10,725 nucleotides of DNA, taken from Clostridia bacterium (GTDB lineage Bacteria; Bacillota; Clostridia; DUPQ01). Under the pieces are notes generated by a model. It saw nothing but the letters and a program-made list of their open reading frames with translations, did not search any database and had not been told where the DNA came from. Of the stretch, positions 1-6,813 are shown one piece after another; the first letter of the stretch is position 1, and each line of letters opens with the position of its first letter. The position numbers and the translations under genes are program-made. The stretch spans positions 1-10,725 of the forward strand of contig JAUUZV010000063.1 in the NCBI GenBank assembly GCA_030592085.1, given 5' to 3'.

Positions 1-827
1 ACTACTGGCATAGTTGCTGTAATTCCTTGATTACCACTTCCTGAGTTACTAATGACTGGCATTGGTGATCCTGCCATTCTTGCATCAGCACCTGCTGCAG
101 ATCTAGCAACAGCACAATTTGTAATGTCTTTATATAATTGATTATCATCCATTCTGTCTTTTAATGTTTTACCAACTTGTAATCCATATTCATGTAAAAT
201 TCCTTCTTGTGAAATATTACTATTTAGTAATATGCTTTCTTTTACAATAGAGAAATCTTTTTTTATATCAGCTGTATTAATAAACTCCCATATTTCTTCT
301 AAAGATAATTCTGGAGTAATATTATCAACATCAACTATGTTTCGCTTAACCCTTTGATCAAATAGAACTATTCCATTTTTTTCAGCATAAACCCAATTAC
401 TATAATCATCAATTAAAATAGTTCTAGCACTATCTTTTGTAGTTTTTACCATTACTTCTAAATAGAGAAGGATATCATTTTTCACTTCAGAAACTGTACA
501 AATATTATTTGCTAGAAATTCTTTAGCTTTTTCTACACTTTTTTCATTAATTCCTTCAAGAACTCTTAATTTTTTATCTGAATTTCCAAATAATGCTCCT
601 AGAACCGCTGCCATTTTTACTCCTTTAACTTTGGTTCCTGGTATAATTACTGATGATGCACTTTTTATTATACTTTTGCTTAATTGAATATTAATACTCT
701 TAATATCTCCTTCAAAAGCAATTTTTCTAGCAGCTGCTACTGCATAAGAAATAGCCATAGGGTCCGTACATCCTAATGCTACAACCATTTCTCTATTCAT
801 GATATCAATAAGTTTTTGTTTGTTCAT
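1..827 (-). CDS. L-cysteine desulfidase / UPF0597 family protein (serine-dehydratase-alpha-like), 3' end outside window
   Basis: The first 275 residues are present; the frame is open to the window edge with no stop, so the C-terminal part is missing (family members are usually about 430 residues). The N-terminus carries the family's early motif ALGCTDP (Cys20), and near the end of the visible part are NCAVARSAAGADARMAG (Cys238) and NSGSGNQG at 261-268. These are hallmarks of the COG3681 group, which includes E. coli CyuA/YhaM and an archaeal L-cysteine desulfidase. Known members of the family break L-cysteine into pyruvate, ammonia and sulfide in the cytoplasm, and the conserved cysteines are thought to hold an iron-sulfur cluster. 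The start is ATG at 827, with GGAG six bases upstream. It lies 46 bp downstream of the DUF1846 gene on the same strand with no obvious terminator between, so cotranscription is likely. Family assignment is firm; the exact substrate (cysteine or serine) is inferred. Confidence 0.85.
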   Translation of the reverse strand, partial: MNKQKLIDIMNREMVVALGCTDPMAISYAVAAARKIAFEGDIKSINIQLSKSIIKSASSVIIPGTKVKGVKMAAVLGALFGNSDKKLRVLEGINEKSVEKAKEFLANNICTVSEVKNDILLYLEVMVKTTKDSARTILIDDYSNWVYAEKNGIVLFDQRVKRNIVDVDNITPELSLEEIWEFINTADIKKDFSIVKESILLNSNISQEGILHEYGLQVGKTLKDRMDDNQLYKDITNCAVARSAAGADARMAGSPMPVISNSGSGNQGITATMPV

Positions 828-839
828 TGTTATCTCCAT

Positions 840-868
840 AAGTTACTATACTATATATATAATAACTT
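840..868. repeat. 29-bp AT-rich imperfect palindrome between the DUF1846 and desulfidase genes
   Basis: The arms AAGTTA (840-845) and TAACTT (863-868) are exact inverted copies, and inner TATA/TATA positions extend the match to 10 of 14 half-site positions. It lies just upstream of the ribosome site of the desulfidase gene. It could be a regulator site or a weak mRNA hairpin separating the two genes. It lacks the GC-rich stem of a terminator, and AT-rich DNA makes such matches common. Confidence 0.35.
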
Positions 869-873
869 ATATT

Positions 874-2379
874 TTACACATAGTATAATTCTTTACTTTT
901 AAAAACTGGATCAGAGGTTATATTTATCCCTAGGGTTCTATAAATTTCCTCATCTGCTTTGCTTTGAATATGTGTAGTATGAGCTTCACATCCTTTTAAT
1001 TTATGTAAATTATCAAAAGCTTGTTTTGCTTCACTTTTTGTGTTAGCACTTATGCTTAAAGCTATTAATACTTCTTCCATATTTAAAATTGGATTTCTAC
1101 TGCCAAGAGATTTTTTCTTTAGTTTAATTATTGGTTTTAAAATTGTTGGTTCAATTAAATGAATTTTATCATTAATTCCTTCAATTTCTTTAATAGCATT
1201 AATAAGCAAACATGCAGAAGCATTCATTAGAAGAGAACCTTTTCCTGTTATGATTTTACCATCTTGTAACATTAAAGCTGCACCTGTTTGATTTTCACTA
1301 TTAAATTTAATACACGCTTGCTTGGCAGCTTGTCTAGCTGGAATAACTACTTTTCTGTCTTCAGGTTTTAATTGCAACCTGTCCATAATCAGTCTAATTC
1401 TCTCTGTTGTCACTTCTTCTAGCTCTCCTGCTTTATATGCGCAATCTGTTTTAAACAGTCTTCTTATAACTTCTTGTTTAGCCGCTTCTTTAATTCCTTC
1501 ATCATCAATAATAGCAAATCCAGCTCTATTAACTCCCATATCAGTTGGTGATTTATACATGGAACTTTCTCCAGTAATTTTTTCAATAATACGTTCTAAC
1601 ACAGGAAATACTTCAATGTCTCTATTATAGTTTACAGAGATTTCCCCATGCTGTTCTAGGTGAAAAGAATCAATCATGTTTTTATCATTTAAGTCAACCG
1701 TTGCAGCTTCATATGCAATGTTAACAGGATGTTTTAATGGCAGATTCCATATTGGGAATGTTTCAAACTTAGCATATCCTGCTCCTACTCCTCTTTTAAA
1801 TTCATGATACAGTTGAGAAAGACATGTTGCTAATTTTCCACTACCTGGTCCAGGAGCAGCTACTACTACTACAGGTCTTGTTGTTTTAATATATTCATTT
1901 TTCCCATAACCCTCTTCACTAACAATCATATCAACATCCGTTGGATACCCTTTTGTAAAGCGATGAAGATATGTTTTTATTCCTCTTCTTTCTAGTTTTT
2001 GTTGAAATATTTTAGCAGCTGCTTGTTCTTCATATCGAGTAATCACTACGCTATTAACATGAAGTCCCCAACTTCGCAAATCATCAATTAAACGCATTAC
2101 ATCTAAATCATATGTTATCCCAAAATCAGCTCTGATTTTATTTTTTTCAATGGCACCAGCATAAACACAAATAATTATCTCTGCTTGGTCTCTCATTTTT
2201 TTTAATAATTTTACTTTTGCATTAACATCAAACCCTGGCAATACCCTTGATGCATGATAGTCGTAAAAAAGTTTACCACCAAATTCTAAGTACAATTTAT
2301 TATTAAACTTTTCTGCTCGTTGTAAAATATACTTTGTTTGTTCATCTAAATACTTTTCATGGTCAAAAGAAACCCTCAT
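874..2379 (-). CDS. DUF1846 / UPF0371 family protein
   Basis: This 501-residue cytoplasmic protein is full length for the UPF0371 (DUF1846) family, which is found mainly in Firmicutes, Actinobacteria and some anaerobes. Recognisable family segments are the N-terminal MRVSFDHEKYL and YLEFGGKLFYDYHASRVLPGF (about 30-50), CVYAGAIEKNKIRADFGITYD (about 71-91), a glycine-rich loop APGPGSGK (175-182) that resembles a nucleotide-binding P-loop, and GYAKFETFPIWNLPLKHPVN (201-220). The family has known structures, but I know of no established biochemical function. The P-loop-like motif suggests that it binds a nucleotide or phosphate, which is inference. The ATG at 2379 follows an AGGGGG ribosome site at 2384-2389 (minus strand) and there is no signal peptide or membrane segment. 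The desulfidase gene follows 46 bp downstream, hinting at a shared physiological role. Confidence 0.9.
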   Translation of the reverse strand: MRVSFDHEKYLDEQTKYILQRAEKFNNKLYLEFGGKLFYDYHASRVLPGFDVNAKVKLLKKMRDQAEIIICVYAGAIEKNKIRADFGITYDLDVMRLIDDLRSWGLHVNSVVITRYEEQAAAKIFQQKLERRGIKTYLHRFTKGYPTDVDMIVSEEGYGKNEYIKTTRPVVVVAAPGPGSGKLATCLSQLYHEFKRGVGAGYAKFETFPIWNLPLKHPVNIAYEAATVDLNDKNMIDSFHLEQHGEISVNYNRDIEVFPVLERIIEKITGESSMYKSPTDMGVNRAGFAIIDDEGIKEAAKQEVIRRLFKTDCAYKAGELEEVTTERIRLIMDRLQLKPEDRKVVIPARQAAKQACIKFNSENQTGAALMLQDGKIITGKGSLLMNASACLLINAIKEIEGINDKIHLIEPTILKPIIKLKKKSLGSRNPILNMEEVLIALSISANTKSEAKQAFDNLHKLKGCEAHTTHIQSKADEEIYRTLGINITSDPVFKSKELYYV

Positions 2380-2414
2380 ATTACCCCCTATTATTATAAT
2401 TTACCTACTATTTT

Positions 2415-2423
2415 ATTTTATCA
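2415..2423 (-). promoter_or_regulatory. Candidate extended -10 promoter for the DUF1846-desulfidase unit
   Basis: Read on the minus strand this is TGA-TAAAAT, a TGn extension followed by a 5/6 match to TATAAT. No convincing -35 lies upstream, which is tolerated in extended -10 promoters. Transcription would start near 2408, leaving a leader of about 28 bases before the ATG at 2379. Confidence 0.45.
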
Positions 2424-2501
2424 TATAATCTGATTAATGAGTATCATAAGTATCTTAAGAAAACACAAAATATTAGCTATTTAAGAATATATTTTGATAT
2501 G

Positions 2502-2533
2502 AAAATAAAAAGAAGAAGGTTTCCCTTCTTCTT
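2502..2533 (-). terminator. Rho-independent terminator after the 40-codon gene
   Basis: On the minus strand there is a perfect 10-bp stem, AAGAAGAAGG / CCTTCTTCTT (arms 2533-2524 and 2519-2510), with a GAAA tetraloop and a TTTTATTTT tail (2510-2502). The stem overlaps the TAA stop of the small gene at 2534-2532. It separates the small gene, and any read-through from the phosphatidyltransferase gene, from the DUF1846 transcript. Confidence 0.85.
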
Positions 2534-2654
2534 ATATAATTTTATTAATGTTTATACATTCCTCTTTGCAATATCTTTCCAATCTTTCAAACCATCTACG
2601 ATGGTGTTGCTGATGGAGATAACTCTGTGGAATTAATAATAGTGGTCCAAGCAT
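2532..2654 (-). CDS. Small His/Cys-containing protein, 40 residues, unknown function
   Basis: The reading frame is ATG at 2654 to TAA at 2532. Three sequence signals support it as a real gene. A perfect AGGAGG (2665-2660) sits five bases before the ATG, a strong terminator starts inside the stop codon, and a 20-bp palindrome lies immediately upstream. The product begins with a short hydrophobic stretch (MLGPLLLIP). A polar, basic region follows with three histidines in an HxxHH arrangement (14, 17, 18), then RRWFERLERY (19-28), and two cysteines as CKEEC (29-33). The His and Cys spacing could suit metal binding or redox chemistry, but this is only a suggestion. No signal peptide or clear membrane span is seen. 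I do not recognise the family. Alternatives are a short regulatory leader peptide or a toxin-like peptide. It follows the phosphatidyltransferase gene by 107 bp. Confidence 0.65.
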   Translation of the reverse strand: MLGPLLLIPQSYLHQQHHRRWFERLERYCKEECININKII

Positions 2655-2669
2655 ACAATCCTCCTATTC

Positions 2670-2689
2670 TAGTCGATAATTATCGACTA
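2670..2689. promoter_or_regulatory. Perfect 20-bp palindrome, probable operator of the small gene
   Basis: TAGTCGATAA is followed directly by its exact inverted copy TTATCGACTA. The palindrome lies four bases upstream of the AGGAGG of the 40-codon gene. As DNA it looks like a dimeric regulator site. As RNA it would form an 8-bp stem with an AAUU loop beside the ribosome site. The core GATAAT/ATTATC half-sites recall Fur-type boxes, but the spacing differs from the standard 7-1-7 arrangement, so I do not assign a regulator. Confidence 0.65.
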
Positions 2690-2692
2690 TTC

Positions 2693-2720
2693 AAATTACA
2701 TGTGGCCTATATTTCCTACA
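2693..2720 (-). promoter_or_regulatory. Possible promoter for the 40-codon gene
   Basis: On the minus strand a TTGTAG (-35-like) is followed after about 16 bases by TAATTT (-10-like), just upstream of the 20-bp palindrome. A start here would place the palindrome in the first transcribed bases, a classic repressor position. The matches are weak. The gene could instead be transcribed from the phosphatidyltransferase promoter, because no terminator separates the two. Confidence 0.3.
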
Positions 2721-2761
2721 AAGCATATATACCCAGAATAAGTATAATTAACACTTTTTTA

Positions 2762-3328
2762 TTAAAGTTTTTCATCTATCCTGAAAAATGATTTTGTATC
2801 AGGATCAACTTCTCCGTATTTTATAAATATAGCAATTTCTTCAATAAATCCTATTATATAAAGAATTAAAATTCCTGTTATAAAATATGTAGTATTCATG
2901 AAGTATGAACATATAACTACTAAATAAACAAGCACAGCATTAAAACGTAAAATAGATGTATGCATCATAATAGGTTTCTTTAATAAAATACCAGATATCA
3001 CAAATGACAAAAATAGAATTGAGAAGAAAACAATTAACAATGTATAGTTTGGTTCTATATATTCAGGAAATAAAGTTGCTAAGAAATATGCAGAAGCTAT
3101 ATAGAAAAATAAGTCTGCTGTAGAATCAAGTGTTTTTCCAATATCTGTTTTTTGATTAAACTTTCTAGCAATCATTCCGTCAAAAAAGTCAGTTGACCCT
3201 AAAAGAATGTATCCAATTAAAAAAGCTAGTTCCATATCATTAACTGCAAATATAACTAATATGGGTAAAAATAGTGCCCTCGATACGGATAAAAAGTTTG
3301 GTATTGTAAGATTTTCTTTCTTAAACAT
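2762..3328 (-). CDS. CDP-alcohol phosphatidyltransferase family membrane protein (PgsA-like)
   Basis: This 188-residue integral membrane protein carries the complete CDP-alcohol phosphotransferase signature D-x2-DG-x2-AR-x8-G-x3-D-x3-D: Asp47, Asp50, Gly51, Ala54, Arg55, Gly64, Asp68 and Asp72. The four aspartates bind the divalent metal and CDP-linked substrate. The N-terminal IPNFLSVSRALFLP (9-22) resembles that of phosphatidylglycerophosphate synthases, and the length fits that group. Several hydrophobic spans follow (roughly 13-30, 33-45, 74-90, 94-115, 127-145, 147-168). The enzyme joins CDP-diacylglycerol to an alcohol acceptor in phospholipid synthesis. The acceptor cannot be read from the sequence, so PgsA is a best guess rather than an assignment; the later KKPIMMHTSILRFN segment is not typical PgsA. 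The ATG at 3328 has AGGAGG seven bases upstream (3341-3336). It is divergent from the 820-residue protein gene. Confidence 0.85.
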   Translation of the reverse strand: MFKKENLTIPNFLSVSRALFLPILVIFAVNDMELAFLIGYILLGSTDFFDGMIARKFNQKTDIGKTLDSTADLFFYIASAYFLATLFPEYIEPNYTLLIVFFSILFLSFVISGILLKKPIMMHTSILRFNAVLVYLVVICSYFMNTTYFITGILILYIIGFIEEIAIFIKYGEVDPDTKSFFRIDEKL

Positions 3329-3383
3329 TGTAATCCCTCCTAATGTTTGATTTTATTACCTGGTCATAATTTACCGTTGTCTT

Positions 3384-3412
3384 ATCTTATCATAAAATTA
3401 AAAATTATCCAA
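3384..3412 (-). promoter_or_regulatory. Promoter for the phosphatidyltransferase gene
   Basis: On the minus strand TTGGAT (3412-3407) and TAAGAT (3389-3384) are separated by 17 bases, with TGA directly before the -10 (extended -10). The start would be near 3377, giving a leader of about 48 bases. Confidence 0.5.
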
Positions 3413-3428
3413 TAAAATTATTAATAGA

Positions 3429-3458
3429 GTCACAAGTTATACAAAAATACGGTATAAT
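3429..3458 (+). promoter_or_regulatory. Promoter for the 820-residue protein gene
   Basis: A perfect TATAAT (3453-3458) is preceded at 18 bases by GTCACA (3429-3434, 4/6 match to TTGACA). Transcription would start near 3465, about 21 bases before the chosen ATG at 3486 and just before the GGGGG ribosome site. Confidence 0.6.
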
Positions 3459-3485
3459 ATTACTACAGTAACGTTGGGGGAAATG

Positions 3486-5948
3486 ATGGATATTACATTT
3501 AATACACCAATAATAAAACAACCAATCTTTACAGATTCACCTGAAATCAATCGCTTAACAAGCATTTTGTCAAAGTGGGCAAACTTTGCAAGCAAGCATT
3601 ATAATTCATGGGAATCTATGCCTGATTGTGGTCACTTTTTTGGTGGTGTATATAATTATGAAATTGAGACATCTAGTACTATGACTGTATTTGCAGTTCT
3701 TGCTACCATTGGTGAATATGATGAAAAAACTATTGGTGTTTCAAAAGAACAAGCAATAGTAATGGTTAATAATTGTATACGCTACTTATGTTATATTCAT
3801 CATACTGGACCTAAACATCTAAAAAGAGGTATTAGTAAAAATCCAATGACAAGTGAGAAAAAATGGGGATATACTAAAGATAATTTCTTTATGTCCTCAC
3901 AAACAGGTTTGTCTGTTTCTATGATTGGTTTGTCAGCATTATTATTATGGAAAGAACTAAGTGAGCAGACAAAAACGTTAGTATCTAATGTTCTTTGTTT
4001 TTATGCAGATGAATATTCAAAGTTAACTCCTGGTACAGGTGTATATAATGATACACAATGTGAAGAAAATGCTTGGACATCTGTAGGGATTTCTGCTGCA
4101 CTTTATCTGTTTCCTAACCATCCTAATCATAAAAAATGGAAACAAGGTTATATTAAGTGGTCTCTTAACACAGTAGTTACTGCTAAAGATAAACTAGAAA
4201 ACGAATGGGATAAAGTAAGTTATAAAGTTAGAAATGGTATTTTAGTAGATGGAGAAAAATATGGTTTTTCAAGTGTAACTTTTCATCCTGATTATACCGC
4301 TGAGAATCATGGTTATGTTCATCCTGATTATATAGGTGCAGGTATTGGTCTTAGAATTTCTTCTGCAATTTTCCCATTAGTTTTAGGCAAAAAAGTATAT
4401 GAAAGTGTTTTATATAATAATCAGCAATTATATGATCAGGTAATTAAACCTTGGTCAACTATTAATGGTAATTCAATATCAATTGAAGGACAAGATTGGT
4501 TTTATCATCGTCATGGTAATAAGTTCCTAATTCATAGCACTATGGATTTATTCTATAAAGATCCAATTGCTAAATTGATGAAATTAAATAGTTTATCAAT
4601 TATGGAAAAAAGACAAGAAACTAATAAAAACGGTTGTCTAATCGAAAAAAATGGTGAATCTTTATGGATTACACCAGGCAAACAAAGTGCACAAGATATG
4701 GAATATGGTTATGTAAGAAGTGTTTTACTTGGTTATATTATGCATTTATATATGACAAGTTCTTCTCCTACTATTTCAAATGAAGAAGCTTTAACTCAAT
4801 TAACTGGTAATTACGATTATCCTTATGGAAATATAAGCGTTTATAGGACTAATGATAGTTTTTCTAGTTTTTCAACAAGAGGGACTATTATGGGATTATC
4901 TTTACCAAAAAATTCAGAATTTGACATAACACCAACATTCCAGAGTTTCACAGGTATTATTAGTTTGCAAACTCAAAAAACTGGTATAACTGAAGGTTTG
5001 ATGAATTGGAATGATATCGTTAAATTTGCTAATAAAAAACACGTTGTTTATTATGATAAAGGTTTTTGTACAACAGTTGCTCTTAGTAGAGCAGAAAATT
5101 GTGTATTACAGCATAGTTCTTTTACTGCTCTAGAAAATGGAAGTTGTGTTTATATTGAAAGTTTACATGGAATAAAAGAACAAATGCCTCCTCTCTCTAT
5201 TCAAACAGGGTTACTTGGGATTGGAAACGAGAAGATTGCAGGATTATCTGAAGCTAAAGGATATAAAGATATTTATTTTAATAGTCATAAAGAAACTTTT
5301 CTTGGAAGTTATCAAGGTGAAAATCTTACCTTATGTGAAAAAAATGTAAACTATGTTAATGTGGATAATAATATAGGCTATTTACTATTTAACTCTTCTT
5401 CTGTTTGTTATCAAAATATTCATCAATATTATAAATGGAAAGGTTTAGAAGATATATTAACTCTTAATAAAACTGAGCACATAAGCAAAAACCCTCTTTT
5501 TATTGTTTCTCTTCCTAATCATAATAATGATGAGACTTTACTTGTTTATTTAAAAACAATTGTTACATGTAATAGTTTAAAAACACCAATTATTAGAATT
5601 GATAACAAACGTGTTTCTGTTAACTTCACTAATAAGAAATCAGCTGTCACAGAAATATTTGCTATTAAAAATTCAACCATAAATTTATTTTCTGGAACAA
5701 CATCCCTTCGAGGACAGCAAGTAACCTGTCATTATAACTTATCACCTTTTTCCACAAAGAAAGATAAAAGTGTTGCAACGGTTACCTTTACAAATACATC
5801 TAGGTTAATGCTTGATTTTACTGTTTATGATGATAATATTTTTATTAGAAATAATCATAGTAAAGAGGTAACCTACAGTATAGTAATTAATCAAAAAAAC
5901 TATACCATGAAACATTTCCCTAATAAATTATTGCAATTAAAACTTTAG
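3486..5948 (+). CDS. Uncharacterised large protein, probable (alpha/alpha)-toroid plus beta-sandwich (polysaccharide-lyase-like)
   Basis: The protein has about 820 residues with no signal peptide, so it is likely cytoplasmic. Residues about 20-425 are helix-rich, with aromatic and His/Asn motifs: CEENAW (192-197), FPNHPNHKKW, DYTAENHGYVHPDYIGAG (269-286), IEGQDWFYHRHG and MEYGYVRS. From about 440 onward it is rich in short beta-strands. This two-part plan, with conserved Asn, His, Tyr and Arg candidates in the helical half, resembles chondroitin AC/hyaluronate lyases and heparinase-like enzymes. If so it would act on uronic-acid-containing sugars; this is inference, and I cannot align the lyase catalytic tetrad with confidence. 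A longer frame begins at TTG 3474, but that TTG has no ribosome site, and the GGGGG at 3476-3480 serves ATG 3486 (five-base spacing; ATG 3483 is also possible). There are no sugar transporters or other carbohydrate genes nearby, and it has its own promoter. Confidence 0.75.
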   Translation: MDITFNTPIIKQPIFTDSPEINRLTSILSKWANFASKHYNSWESMPDCGHFFGGVYNYEIETSSTMTVFAVLATIGEYDEKTIGVSKEQAIVMVNNCIRYLCYIHHTGPKHLKRGISKNPMTSEKKWGYTKDNFFMSSQTGLSVSMIGLSALLLWKELSEQTKTLVSNVLCFYADEYSKLTPGTGVYNDTQCEENAWTSVGISAALYLFPNHPNHKKWKQGYIKWSLNTVVTAKDKLENEWDKVSYKVRNGILVDGEKYGFSSVTFHPDYTAENHGYVHPDYIGAGIGLRISSAIFPLVLGKKVYESVLYNNQQLYDQVIKPWSTINGNSISIEGQDWFYHRHGNKFLIHSTMDLFYKDPIAKLMKLNSLSIMEKRQETNKNGCLIEKNGESLWITPGKQSAQDMEYGYVRSVLLGYIMHLYMTSSSPTISNEEALTQLTGNYDYPYGNISVYRTNDSFSSFSTRGTIMGLSLPKNSEFDITPTFQSFTGIISLQTQKTGITEGLMNWNDIVKFANKKHVVYYDKGFCTTVALSRAENCVLQHSSFTALENGSCVYIESLHGIKEQMPPLSIQTGLLGIGNEKIAGLSEAKGYKDIYFNSHKETFLGSYQGENLTLCEKNVNYVNVDNNIGYLLFNSSSVCYQNIHQYYKWKGLEDILTLNKTEHISKNPLFIVSLPNHNNDETLLVYLKTIVTCNSLKTPIIRIDNKRVSVNFTNKKSAVTEIFAIKNSTINLFSGTTSLRGQQVTCHYNLSPFSTKKDKSVATVTFTNTSRLMLDFTVYDDNIFIRNNHSKEVTYSIVINQKNYTMKHFPNKLLQLKL

Positions 5949-5953
5949 AAATC

Positions 5954-5980
5954 AAAGTGTTTCTATAATTCATACACTTT
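5954..5980 (+). terminator. Weak hairpin after the 820-residue protein gene
   Basis: AAAGTGT (5954-5960) and ACACTTT (5974-5980) form a 7-bp stem with a 13-base loop just after the TAG stop. The T-run after it is short, so termination may be partial. It is listed because no better terminator precedes the next gene. Confidence 0.3.
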
Positions 5981-6018
5981 TCATACAAATTATTTATAGT
6001 TTTCATATATTCTTTTCT

Positions 6019-6024
6019 TATAAT
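6019..6024 (+). promoter_or_regulatory. Candidate -10 box for the secreted helical protein gene
   Basis: A perfect TATAAT lies 35 bases before the ATG, but no good -35 is found at 16-18 bases. It overlaps one arm of an inverted repeat (TATAATT at 6019-6025, AATTATA at 6035-6041), which may be regulatory or chance in AT-rich DNA. Confidence 0.4.
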
Positions 6025-6058
6025 TAAATTATCAAATTATAGAAAAGGAGAAAAAACA

Positions 6059-6745
6059 ATGAAAAAAACAATAATCTTATTAGTAGCAATCTTAGTTATT
6101 AGTCTATTAGGAAGTTCAGTTGCTTTTGCAGTAGAGACAGAAACTACTAGAGGTTCTCTAGAAACTCTTATTGAAAGAATAGCAATAAAGCATGATGAGC
6201 GAATTGATACAAGAACTGAATTATACAATGAACGAATTACAAAGGCTGTAATAAGAGTTGAAAAGTCACTTGAAATCGTTAACACAGTTAATCCAGACTT
6301 ACTAGATGATTTTACAGCTTTGCAACAAGAACATGCTTCATTACATGAAACTATGTTTAATTTAAATATTTCTTTAAGAACAGCTTCTTATGATCAATTC
6401 ATTATTGACTTAACTGAATATTATAATCTATTACTTGAACAGGTAACAAAAGACGAAATAACTCCTCAAGAAATGCGAGAAAACATTCGTACTTTCTTAG
6501 AAGAAAAACGAAGTGAACTTATTGCAACAATAGAAGAATATCAAGCGACTATCGCTGATGCAAAAGCTGCAAATGAGTTAGTTATTGAACAACTAAAAGC
6601 TAGTAGAATTACTCTTCTGGAAGCTCTTGATAATAAGGATTTACTAGGAGCAAATACTGCATTAACTAATATCATGGGATTAATGGTAGAGCATATTTCT
6701 TTTGATTCTTATAAACTTACCGTATTACAAAACTTCCCATTCTAG
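6059..6745 (+). CDS. Secreted helical (coiled-coil-like) protein of unknown function
   Basis: This 228-residue protein starts with a textbook Sec signal peptide: MKKT, a hydrophobic core (about 5-18), then GSSVAFA with cleavage likely after Ala24. There is no lipobox, sortase motif or second membrane span, so the mature protein of about 204 residues should be released outside the membrane. The mature part is almost entirely charged amphipathic helix, with many Glu, Lys, Arg and Leu residues in heptad-like spacing and no cysteine. There are possible breaks near NPDLLDD (about 78-84) and TPQEMRE. Helical bundles of this kind occur in extracytoplasmic adhesins, metal- or peptide-sensing proteins and chaperones; I see no motif to choose between them. 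The ATG at 6059 has AAAGGAG eight bases upstream. It is followed by a strong terminator, so it is probably a single-gene unit. Confidence 0.8.
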   Translation: MKKTIILLVAILVISLLGSSVAFAVETETTRGSLETLIERIAIKHDERIDTRTELYNERITKAVIRVEKSLEIVNTVNPDLLDDFTALQQEHASLHETMFNLNISLRTASYDQFIIDLTEYYNLLLEQVTKDEITPQEMRENIRTFLEEKRSELIATIEEYQATIADAKAANELVIEQLKASRITLLEALDNKDLLGANTALTNIMGLMVEHISFDSYKLTVLQNFPF

Positions 6746-6751
6746 TTATTT

Positions 6752-6787
6752 AAAAGGAGCTATCTTTTTAGATAACTCCTTTTTTTT
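6752..6787 (+). terminator. Rho-independent terminator between convergent genes
   Basis: AAAAGGAG (6752-6759) pairs with CTCCTTTT (6776-6783). After one mismatch, an inner TATC/GATA stem closes a six-base loop. A run of T continues to 6787. It ends the secreted-protein transcript, and read on the minus strand it also has a short TTTT tail, so it may serve the convergent RNase R gene too. Confidence 0.85.
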
Positions 6788-6813
6788 GTAATTATTCATA
6801 AGCAATATGACTC

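Noticed and set aside
1322..1630. Plus-strand open frame inside the DUF1846 gene
   Set aside because: It lies fully antisense to a well-recognised gene, has no ribosome site or family similarity, and is low-complexity Ser/Leu/Ile sequence typical of a shadow frame.
2690..2761. Terminator directly after the phosphatidyltransferase gene
   Set aside because: No stable hairpin with a T-run is visible here; the first good terminator lies after the small gene at 2502-2533.
3474..3485. TTG at 3474 as start of the 820-residue protein
   Set aside because: It has no ribosome site, and the GGGGG that would serve as one lies inside the added codons, correctly spaced for ATG 3486.
6037..6285. Minus-strand open frame over the start of the secreted-protein gene
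   Set aside because: It is antisense to a gene with a clear signal peptide and ribosome site and has no supporting signals of its own.
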